Positions 55,027-64,000 of a DNA stretch of 64,000 bases are shown here, one piece after another. The notes under the pieces are model-generated. The model was not told where the DNA came from, did no database searches, and worked only from the letters and a program-made list of their open reading frames with translations. Every line of letters begins with the position of its first letter. The first letter of the stretch is position 1. Location: contig CAVNZM010000011.1 of NCBI GenBank assembly GCA_963693365.1, positions 8,308,001 to 8,372,000 of the forward strand, read 5' to 3'. This DNA comes from Amoebidium appalachense (Eukaryota > Ichthyosporea). Both the position numbers and the translations under genes were made by a program.

Positions 55027-56342
55027 CAGGCGCTGGTTGGCGGTTCAGGGAGCGGCAAATCTACAACGGTTAAACTGATCGAACGATTGTACGACCCGGA
55101 TAGCGGCGAGGTTTCATTGGACGGCAAACCCCTCCGCGATCTCAACATCCAATGGTTGCGATCGCAAATTGGTCTCGTGAGCCAGGAACCCAAGCTTTTC
55201 CCCGGCACGATCGCCGAAAACATCGCTATGGGCGCACCCCTCGAGCCCAATCCAGATTTCGACCAATCACAGCCGTCGGATCCGTACGAAAACCCACGGT
55301 TCCGTCGCGCTTTGGTTACCGATTCGGAGATTGAAGAAGCGGCGAAATTTGCAAATGCGTGGGGGTTTATCAGCACGCTCCCACACGGGCTCAATACGAG
55401 GATTGAGGGGGGTCTGCAATTGTCGGGTGGGCAAAAGCAACGGATCGCAATCGCGCGTGCGTTGATCCGAAAACCGAAAATTCTTGTTCTGGATGAAGCG
55501 ACGTCGGCTTTGGACGTAACGAGCGAAGCGGTTGTTCAGGAAGCGTTGGATCGCGCGTCGGAGGGTAGAACTACCATCATAATCGCACATCGATTAACCA
55601 CGATTAGGAGGGCCGACGTGATCGGGGTGATTGATGGGGGTTGCATTGCTGAGTTGGGCAGCCATCAGAAGTTGATGGCTTTGGTGAGTGTTTTGATCCC
55701 TCCCCCCCTCCCCCCCCCCCTCCCACCACCACCACCACCACCTGTTCCTCCCCTCTCCCATGCAACATACGTACACGATACACACACATGCAATCATACG
55801 AGGGGAGGGGGAGAGGGGGGGGGGGGAGGATGGGAATGAGAGTGTGGGTGGGTGGGGGGGGGGGGCTGTTAGCGTGTGCGGGTTTGTGTGTAGGTGTGTG
55901 TGGAAGCTGGTGGCGTGGGAGGAGGGGGAGGGGGGACGGGAAGGAGAGTGTGGTTGTGTGGGCGGGTAGGTACGTGTGTGGGCTGTGTGGTTTTGTGGGT
56001 AAGCGGGCGGGCGAGTAAAAAGCGTGAAGCCGCCTCCCCCCCCCCATCCCCCCACCCTCTCTCTCTCTCTCTCTAAACACACCTCTTCTTACAAGTATAC
56101 ATGGGCACACAGACACAATCACATGTACCTTTCCTCGTCCTAGACTCAGTCTGTCCGTATCGGTGGTGCGACTTGAGAGAGAAATAGAAAAGGGGGGGGG
56201 GGGGACCTTTCTCTACGCTCTTACATGAGGAAATGTGGGCGGGAAAGTGTGGAAAGCGGTAGGCAAAGCGGATTTTTCCTTTTCTTTCTTTCTTTCTTTT
56301 CTTTCTTTTTTTTTCTTTTTCTTTTTTTTTTTTGGTGGTGGT

Positions 56343-56373
<31 letters not shown>

Positions 56374-57764
56374 TTTACGACATCTCTCTTTTCCCCCCAA
56401 TTCCGTCCAGTTCTTCCTGTCTCGCCCCCCGTCTCCCTCCCCCCCCCCCCCCCCCTCTCCCGATGACTCTCCCTTCTCGCATGGATCGTCTTGCACGGAA
56501 CCCTTTTCTCGGGGCTTGCTTCCATGCTGACATGATTATTCATTCTCTATCGTTTTTATCTCCCCTCCCCCCCCCCCCCCCCCCCCCCCCCACCCACCCA
56601 CCCACGGCTCCCTTCTTTTTTTCTCCCATGCTGTTCATTTGACCCTAGTTTTTGAATCCCCCCCCCCCCCCCCCCCCTTCCCCCCTAAACACACACACAC
56701 TCCTTTCCCCCCACTCCCCCTTATCCCTTTACCCTACCCCTACCGGCTACCTACCCCCCTCCCCCCCCCCCCCCCCCCCCCCCAAACACACACACATGCA
56801 TACACATTCACCCTCTCACCCTCTTCTTTCTTCCTTCCCCTTTTTTCTTTACAGAACGGTCGTTACGCTACGTTGGTGCGATCACAAGGTGAAACCTCCC
56901 ACCCACCCTCCGACGCAACCGCCACCAAACCCACCCATCTCTTCAACCCACCACCCACCGCCCCGTCCTTCGAAAACGAAGACAAGAGCCCCCCTTACAC
57001 CGAGAAGACCGACGAAAGAACCCCCCCAAAAAAGGCGATTGACAAGGGGGTAATTCAGCGCGCGCTCATGCTGAATCGGCCTGAGTGGGGGTACTATGTT
57101 TTGGGGTCTGTGGGTGCTATGCTGGCCGGAGTTATCTGGCCCATGTTTGCTTTTGTCTTCGGCCAGATGCTGTTTGTGTTCATCTCCAAGGACACATCAC
57201 AGGTATGGGTATTTTCGACCACACTAAATCCCCCCTCCCCACCCCCCACCCCCCTCCCCCCCGCCCCCCCCCCAAAAAAAAGAAAACGAAAGAAAGGACG
57301 AAAGAAAGAAAGAAAGAAGAAAAAGAAAGAACAGAAAAAGAAAAAGCAAAAGAAAAGCCCTTAAATCCCCAACTCTCAGCCCCACCCACCCAGCCCGACC
57401 CGCCCCTTTCCCTGCTCGTGTTTTGGCCAAACCGAATTAAAACCAGTCTACTGCCTTGGAAGCAAAGGATGGGTTGGAATGGGCAAGAGGTTAAAGAATA
57501 GAGACACATTCATTGGTGATGCTGTAGGACACCCCCTCCACCCCCCCCCCCCCCCTTTCACCCCAGTGCCAGTGGTGGGCTCTGCCCAAATATTCTCTAC
57601 GTACACATCTCGTTTGGTATCTGTGGGTTATATGGTGTGCTCCATATTTGACGTTGTTCGACCTTCCTTCCACCCTCTGAGCCTCACAATAACCCCAACT
57701 TTCCACCCAGCACACCCATACCGCCACCACCACACACACAAAGACACACACACGAACACACACA

Positions 57765-57824
<60 letters not shown>

Positions 57825-57878
57825 GCCCCCCCCTCCCCCCCCCCCCCCCCCACACACACACAGTGACAACCCTGCCCC

Positions 57879-57911
<33 letters not shown>

Positions 57912-59823
57912 ACCCCCCCACCCCTCCCACACACACGCACACTCACACACACACACAGGTATACAACTGGATCTACATCTTCCTGGGTCTTGCCTGCGCC
58001 GCCTTCATCGGCCACCTCCTACTCCACGTCGCCTTCGGTTACGCAAACGAGAAACTCGTTCGGAGGATATGCACGCAGTGTTTTGACGCGATGCTACGTC
58101 AGGACGTTGGGTGGTTCGATGAAAGGGAGAATGCGGTGGGTGCGCTGGTTGCGAGATTGACAACGGACGCGACGGCTGTGAAGGGGATAACTGGGGAGTA
58201 TGTTGCTACACAGGTGTGTGAATGTTAGTGTTTGCAATGCTGTTTGGACCTCTCTTCCGACTCGCCACTCCCGCTCACCCACCCACTCCCCTCACACCCT
58301 CCGTCCCCCCCCCCCCCCCCCTCCCCACGCGCTATGGCCAGCCGGCTACACATCTCTCCATGTGATACCCCCTGTCCCACTGTCGCTCCTATACCTCCCC
58401 GACATTCACTCACTCCCACACCCTTAACTCCCCGTTTTTGCGCTTTAACCGAGCATGCACACACATGCTTGTGTGGGTGAGCCCACAGACACAAACACAC
58501 ACACACAACACACTTACACACTCGCACACAAGGGAAGAAGTCACCCTTCCCCTACAGACATGAAATCTTACACAGCTCCCCCCCTCCCCCCCATTCATAC
58601 ATACACACACACACACACACTCACACGACACCCCCACCACCACCACCACCACCACACGCAACACACACCACCACCACCACACACAAATGCGCACTCTTAC
58701 AAGATCTCCTTCCCTCGCCCCACCCCACCCCACTTCACCCTACCTTCCTTCCTTCCCCTCGCCCCCTCCCCCCCCCCCCCCCCCCCCACCACCACCACCA
58801 CCACCATCACCACCACCAACCCCCCCCCCCCCCCCCCCCCCTCCCCCCCCCCGCCGCCCACACACACACACACACACAGGTCATGCTCTGGACCACCGTC
58901 CTAGGTGCAGTCATAATCGCTCTAGACGCCTGCTGGCAACTAGCCCTCCTTATGCTTCTCTCCATTCCCCTTGTCGGCGCCGCTACTTTCGCAGGCGTCT
59001 ACGCCGGAAGAAAAGCCCAAAAACACGCTTTCCAAAAGATGAACGACGCAAATCGCACGGCCGGTGAAGCGATCGATAACGTACGCACGGTGACTCCGCT
59101 GGGTGCGGCGGGGGAGTTTCTCTCTGCGTACGATTCGCTGCTCCGCGAACCAAGCGAGGGCCTTTACCGCGCGAGCAGGATCAACGCGTTGGCGTTCGGC
59201 TTGGCCCAACTTGCTGTGTTGGTTATTTGGGGCGCGTCGTTCTATTTTGGGGTGCAGCTTGTAAAGGGTGCGGAGTGTTCGGTAGAGGGGATGATTCGGG
59301 CCTTTTGCGCGGTGGTGTTTGGGGGGATGGGCTTGGGCCAAACCGCCGCAATGATGCCCAACCACAAAGCGGCGCAGGTAGCGGCGACACGAATTTTCAG
59401 GCTGATGGATAGGATCCCCCCCATCGATATACAGAAGAAGGGGGGTCAAGTGATGGAGGAGGTTAGGGGGGATATCGAGTACAGGGATGTGGTGTTTTCG
59501 TACCCGACCCGCCCCGGAGGTGGTGGTTATGAAGAATCTCTCCTTGGGTGTTGCAGCTGGAAAGACCCTTGTAAGAGCCCCTCCCCCCTCCCTCCCCCCC
59601 CCCCCCCTCCCCCCACCCGCCCCTTCCCCCGGGGGGCTTTTCCTTTTGTGTCCTTTTGTTGAGGCCTAGGAACCACCCTTGTGATGAAACCTGTGTGTGT
59701 TCCTCCACAATTGTTTGATTTCGGTTTTGTGTAGTCTTGTTTGTGAATTCTTTGGTGTTCCTTTTTTTCTCTCTCTCTGCCTCCTCCTTTCCGAATCGCG
59801 AACACTTGCTAACCTCTCCCCCC

Positions 59824-59856
<33 letters not shown>

Positions 59857-60405
59857 ATTCCCCCAAACCCCCCCCCCCCCCCCCCGCGCCCCAGCCCTCT
59901 CCCCCCTCCCATACCACCACCACCACCAACACACACACACGCACACACACGCACACGCACACGCACACGCACACACACACACACACACAGGCGCTTGTGG
60001 GAGAGAGCGGCAGTGGCAAGAGCACGCTGGTGTCACTCCTCCAGAGGTTCTATGCCCCTGCGGACGGGGCTGTTCTATTGGACGGTGTAGATGTCAAGGA
60101 GTTGGATCTGGCTTGGCTAAGGGCTCAGGTGTGTTTGTGGATACTTCCCTTCCCCACCTCCCCCCACCCTGCTCTCTATCTCTCTCTCTGTCGTCTCTCT
60201 CTCTCTCTCTGCCTCTCCCCCCCCCCCCCCCCCCCCCCCCCTCCCCCCCCCCCCCCCCCCTCCCTCCCTTCTCTCTCTCTCACGGATTCACCTACTCACA
60301 CGGCATTAGCCGATCCGTTTCTCCCTCCCTCCCTCTCTGTTTCTCGTTTTTGCTCTCTCTCCATCTCACACACACTCTCGCTCTCCCTCCCTCCTCTCTC
60401 TCTCC

Positions 60406-60491
<86 letters not shown>

Positions 60492-60640
60492 CCCCCCTCC
60501 CTCTCTCTCTCCCCCTCTCTCTCTCCCTCTCTCTCCTCCGTCTCATCCCCTCCTCTTTTGCGCTTCCTCTTATCTCTTTTATTTATCCCCTTTACCTCGT
60601 TTTCTTTCTCTTATTCCATACACACAAACGTGCATTCGCG

Positions 60641-60673
<33 letters not shown>

Positions 60674-61786
60674 TCACTCACTCACTCACTCACTCACTCA
60701 CTCACTCACTCACTCACTCACTCACTCACTCACTCACTCACTCACTCACTCACTCACTCACACACATGTCTCACAAAATCGGGACATCTGGTCGATGGGT
60801 TTGTGGCCATGTATTTCGTTCTTGGATTCCGCATTTGTTCTCCTCAGCTGCTGTTGTCTGTTTCATCGCTTCCCCCCCCCCCCCCCCCCCCCCCACAAAC
60901 ACACACACACACCACCACCACCACCACCGTATCCATTTGGAGCTTTCATGCTTTCTCGCTTCCCTCGACCAACTGCCCCTTTACGTATAATTAGCGTACA
61001 AGCAGCACTTTCAAACACTTAGACCGGTATGTTTGTGTGTGTGAGTGTATGCCACGTTGTGGGGTTGGGTGTGTGTGAGGGTGGTTTGTGGGTGTGTGTG
61101 TGTGTGTGCGTGCGTGTGTGGGTGCGCACGTGTGCATGTCTGTGTGTGTATGTGACCGCCCTAACATGCCCCCTTTCACCCCTCAGATCGGTCTTGTAAG
61201 CCAAGAACCCGACCTCTTCACCGGCACAGTCAGAGAAAACCTTCTCTACGGCTGCCCACTCCCACCACCCACCACCACCCCCGCCATCACCAACAAAAGC
61301 AAAAACACAAACACAAACACGTCGTGCGAATTCGGCCCCGGGTCATTCGAGCTCGAAAAAATTATTACGGACGACGAATTGAGAAATCTGTGCGAGCGCG
61401 CAAACGCATGGGAGTTCGTTTCCAACCTCCCCCACGGGCTTGATTCGCACATTGGCGACAGGGGGTCGACTCTTTCCGGCGGACAGAAACAGAGAATCGC
61501 AATCGCACGCGCGCTCATAAGAAACCCGCGAATTCTTCTTTTGGACGAAGCGACATCCGCCCTGGATTCGCAGAGCGAAAGAGTTGTTCAGGACGCGTTG
61601 AAAAAAGCGTCGGCGGGGAGGACCACGATCGTGGTGGCGCACCGATTAAGCACGATTAGAGATGCCGATGTGATTGCGGTGGTGAGGGACGGGAGGGTGG
61701 TGGAGGCGGGGTCGCACGAGCAGCTGTTGGCGGCCGGGGGGTTGTATAGGGCCATGTGGACTCAGCAGGCAGCGGCATTTCAATAA
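52184..61786 (+). CDS. ABCB1: Full-size ABC transporter, ABCB/P-glycoprotein type; three one-base frame breaks
   Basis: Seven exons: 52184-53706, 55030-55683, 56855-57202, 57959-58213, 58880-59570, 59991-60128 and 61187-61786; about 1,401 residues. The order is TMD1-NBD1-TMD2-NBD2 in one chain, an ATP-driven exporter of the P-glycoprotein class. NBD1: Walker [11 protein letters not shown]-loop VSQEPKLF, signature [15 protein letters not shown], Walker [13 protein letters not shown], His switch [11 protein letters not shown]2: [44 protein letters not shown]. Both NBDs carry a 20-30-residue insert between Q-loop and signature. Frame breaks: one extra base at 53303-53306, one at 53377-53383 and one C at 59512-59515; exon 1 is 3n+2 and exon 5 is 3n+1, exactly what these predict. 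All junctions are phase 0. It may be an intact gene with sequencing errors, or a pseudogene. Confidence 0.93.
53707..55029 (+). repeat. ABCB intron 1: T-run, G runs, C runs, (CA)n in that order
   Basis: T 53713-53730 and G 53735-53766; G-rich to 54130; T/G compound 54321-54427; C-rich 54556-54702; (CA)n 54836-54860 and 54974-55020, ending CACGCAG. The 5' half is G-rich and the 3' half C/CA-rich. Confidence 0.9.
55684..56854 (+). repeat. ABCB intron 2: C, G, T/G and C tracts
   Basis: C-rich 55699-55733, G-rich 55801-55965, T/G compound 56280-56372, C runs 56439-56455, 56568-56591, 56657-56677 and 56760-56783. No exon recognised. Confidence 0.85.
57203..57958 (+). repeat. ABCB intron 3: C/A run and (CA)n
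   Basis: C-rich then A run with (GAAA)n at 57233-57350, about 300 bp of mixed sequence, (CA)n 57770-57822, C runs 57832-57850 and 57878-57911, then CACACAG. Confidence 0.88.
58214..58879 (+). repeat. ABCB intron 4: C/CA/CCA repeats
   Basis: C run 58303-58321, CA, (CCA)n trinucleotides 58633-58660 and 58786-58820, C runs 58767-58787 and 58820-58852, then CACACACAG at the acceptor. Confidence 0.88.
59571..59990 (+). repeat. ABCB intron 5
   Basis: C-rich after the donor GTAAGA, about 180 bp of T-rich ordinary sequence, C run with A run 59818-59853, C run 59868-59885, then (CACG/CA)n 59930-59988 ending CACAG. Confidence 0.88.
60129..61186 (+). repeat. ABCB intron 6: (CT)n, (CTCA)n and TG tracts
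   Basis: C run 60219-60260; CT-rich with pure (CT)n 60413-60490; CA then (CTCA)n 60650-60765; C run 60871-60893; TG 61031-61150. This is the only ABCB intron with a normal pyrimidine-rich acceptor (CCCTTTCACCCCTCAG). Confidence 0.9.
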
Positions 61787-61787
61787 A
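61782..61787 (+). terminator. Polyadenylation signal AATAAA overlapping the ABCB stop codon
   Basis: The last codons read CAA TAA, and the stop TAA (61784-61786) is inside AATAAA. A G run of about 23 begins ten bases later at 61795. Function as the poly(A) signal is inferred; it would give a 3' UTR of only a few tens of bases. Confidence 0.6.
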
Positions 61788-63357
61788 TTTATTGGGGGGG
61801 GGGGGGGGGGGGGGGGGTGACTTAAGCTGGGAGGAGCAGTTTCCCTTCCACAAACAGGAAAAACGTCTTGTCTCAAAAAGGGTGTGTGGAGAGATGTATG
61901 TATGTATGTGGTGGTGGGTGATTTTTTTTTATTTTTTTATTTTTTTTTTGGGGGTGGGGGGGGGGGGGGGGGGGGGGGGACGCAGTAAATTACTCGCTCG
62001 CTTGTTCACATACCTTAAACACATCTACCAATAGAATGGGCCAGCCTTAGCACACAACGCCAACAACATAAAACGCATTGTGTGCATGCTTACGCATTTA
62101 CACACACTTCAGCGCAAAACCATTTGATCATTGAAGTTTGGCGCTCTGTTTATTTTTAAAACATCACATAGAAGTAGCCTACGGGTGCCAGGTGTTGCAG
62201 TTGATTGTTTTTCTAAGATTTCTGAATGTGTTTTTTGGTCGTTTTTCAAGCCTAGTGTTTAAAGTTAAAGTGAAGTTTAAAATGCCTGAAGGTCTCTATT
62301 ATGTTAGGTTATTCAAATTGCTCCCTGCGGGACAGGGCATTTAGTATGTTGTTCAAACAAAAGGTTTTCTTTTCAACAGATTTATATCAGAAAGATGTGT
62401 TTGTTTTTTATTAGGAATCATAAATGCAACAGCTGCAGACAGCTGGGCTGTTCTGTCCACGCCGACGACTGTTAAACTGCCATGCAGTAAAATGTTGGAG
62501 GTTACCTTAAATGACGTCAAGCCCAACAAGGGTGATGGTCAAACCATATATACCGATGATAACTGGTGTATTTTCAGCGGGACATATACTCTAGGTTTGG
62601 ATCGGAATCAAGCCATTTTATAAGACGAGTTAACTTTTTGTCAGGCTGCATATGCAAATGCAACATCGAAATATGATTGCAAGTGGCAGGCAGCTGCCAT
62701 ATGCATGGCGCCATGGCTGTCCTGTACCTACAATTGCAAAAACCACTGAAAAAAAATCCATTGGCATATGGGTGCAATCAGCCCGAACACTGTTTGAACT
62801 GCGATTCAAAGTCAAGCATTTAGAGGCCCATATGATTATACAGCATTCATCGTCTTTGGTCAGATACGGTTTCACTAAAGGGATATGCATAAGATGCCCC
62901 CCCCACAACCACCACGGTGCACTACCACCACCACCACCACTATGTACCTCCACCACCACCGGTCCCCCCCCCCCCCCCCCCCCCCCCCCCCGCGCCAAAA
63001 AAAAAAGGCATATGCACACGATTCGAGCTTGCGGCTCATGATCAGCCTTCAGATTTCTTGAGGACGCTCTCAGGCCTAACATACACACGACCATTTTTGT
63101 GTGCTTTTTCTCTGCATGGGCCTGGGCATATTAGATTGGGATCCCCCCCCCTTTTCCTACGGTCCCGGCCCCGCGTAGACCAAAGCTTCCGCCCGCGCAG
63201 CTCCCTCGCCAGCATCGTGGCACCTCTCTCTCTGCCCCCTAGCCAAAGAAAGCCTTTCGAATCTGTTTCCTCTGATCAGAGCCACACTGATTAAGGCAAC
63301 GACGATATGAATCTTCAGCCTCACTGTGATGTTTGTGTGTGCATGCATGTAATACGT

Positions 63358-63397
<40 letters not shown>

Positions 63398-63771
63398 TCC
63401 CCGGGCCCTCTCCCGGGTTCCCCCAAATTAATCCTTCATTTTTTTTTTATGAACATCATCACATGATATTCTATTCAAGGCAAGCTCCTCTAGGTCTCGA
63501 GAACACAGAGCGAATTTGAATTTCCTCTATTAGTAAACACTATCACTGTATCTGCTCATGCAATCACATAATCTCCGATCATACTTATCCAAGTCACTCA
63601 AATGCCAACACGCCTGCGCTTGTTAGAAGCTCCTTTCGTCAGCGTCCACAACCTTCCTTTCGAGTCTTCGAAGCCCACGGCCGCTGCAAGAGTAGCGCCG
63701 GCACCCACCACTTCATCTATCCCCTCCCACCACATACTGCGATAATTCAACCCGTGCACGTGACCCTGCAG
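61788..63771. other. Intergenic region downstream of the ABCB gene
   Basis: G run 61795-61817; T/G compound 61921-61979; ordinary mixed sequence 62000-62880 with only short ORFs; (CCA)n then C/A run 62925-63007; G run 63359-63395; a repeat-free stretch from 63430. A few acceptor-like sites occur but no exon could be supported. Confidence 0.65.
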
Positions 63772-63980
63772 CCAACCTCTACATGTGCCCCTTCACCGCA
63801 CCTGGCGAGGAGCTGCCCGTAGATACCCGGGCCCTGATGGCCACACTGGAGGGTGCTACCCCGTGTGTGCTGGCCGAGGGCACCACCATGGTGTGCAAGA
63901 TCGTCACCCCACCACCTGGCTTTGATTCGGGTGCAGCTGCATCCGTGCCTGCCCCGCCCGCCGCTGCCAGTGGTGATTAG
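63772..63980 (+). CDS. 3'-terminal coding exon of an unrecognised gene
   Basis: After a plausible acceptor CCCTGCAG/CC the frame NLYMCPFTAPGEELPVDTRA continues to TPPPGFDSGAAAS and a stop TAG at 63978-63980, about 69 residues. The codon use is GC-rich like the other exons here, and the tail is Ala/Pro-rich. The frame is open back to about 63696, so the exon could start earlier. I do not recognise the family. No upstream exon was found between 61787 and 63700, so this could be the end of a gene with distant exons, or a chance ORF. Confidence 0.4.
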
Positions 63981-64000
63981 ACCCCCCCGCCCACGCCGCA

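Noticed and set aside
62138-62344. Small ORF ending MPEGLYYVRLFKLLPAG
   Set aside because: Short, no splice-consistent partner exon found and no recognised family.

Overview
The window is eukaryotic nuclear DNA with spliced genes (GT-AG introns, AATAAA signals, no operons) extremely rich in simple repeats: long G/C homopolymers, (CA)n/(TG)n, (CTCA)n, (CACG)n, (GGGA)n, (CT)n and (TA)n tracts, nearly all in introns and intergenic DNA. The gene set (PKA regulatory subunit, TMF1 golgin, LAMTOR5, a KCTD-like BTB protein, a SMARCC/SWI3 remodeller subunit and a full ABCB transporter) points to an opisthokont. I infer a holozoan, perhaps a unicellular relative of animals, because LAMTOR5 and TMF1 look animal-like while the SMARCC protein keeps a ZZ-type zinc finger upstream of SANT as in yeast Rsc8 and plant SWI3D. 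The species is not identifiable from sequence alone.

Layout: 67-1765 (+) last three exons of a PKA regulatory subunit; 1766-4696 intergenic repeats; 4697-9515 (-) TMF1, three exons, 965 codons; 9516-10237 a repeat-free divergent promoter; 10238-14846 (+) LAMTOR5, four exons, 90 aa, with a 47-bp tandem array in intron 1; 14847-18971 repeats plus a broken hAT-type transposase (17098-18060, -); 18972-24129 (+) a coiled-coil/BTB(T1) gene whose 4.3-kb intron holds a 5'-truncated non-LTR retrotransposon and a possible TATA-to-AATAAA unit; 25366-50284 (-) SMARCC, 25 exons, 1,008 aa; 50285-52183 a repeat-free divergent promoter; 52184-61786 (+) a full-size ABCB/P-glycoprotein-type transporter, seven exons, about 1,401 aa; 63772-63980 (+) a 3'-terminal exon of an unrecognised gene.

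All exon junctions of TMF1, LAMTOR5 and SMARCC were checked for phase and join without frame breaks. The ABCB and BTB genes need four single-base corrections, all excess G/C-context bases. The genes are housekeeping genes of unrelated pathways (cAMP signalling, Golgi tethering, lysosomal mTORC1 control, chromatin remodelling, export); neighbours do not form a pathway.

The most interesting layer is how repeats meet splicing: 13 of 39 acceptors are built directly on (CA)n, the 3' tails of two SMARCC exons plus their donors are tandemly copied into the following intron, and a dispersed repeat family always begins right after a poly-G tract. Repeats are absent from the promoter regions.
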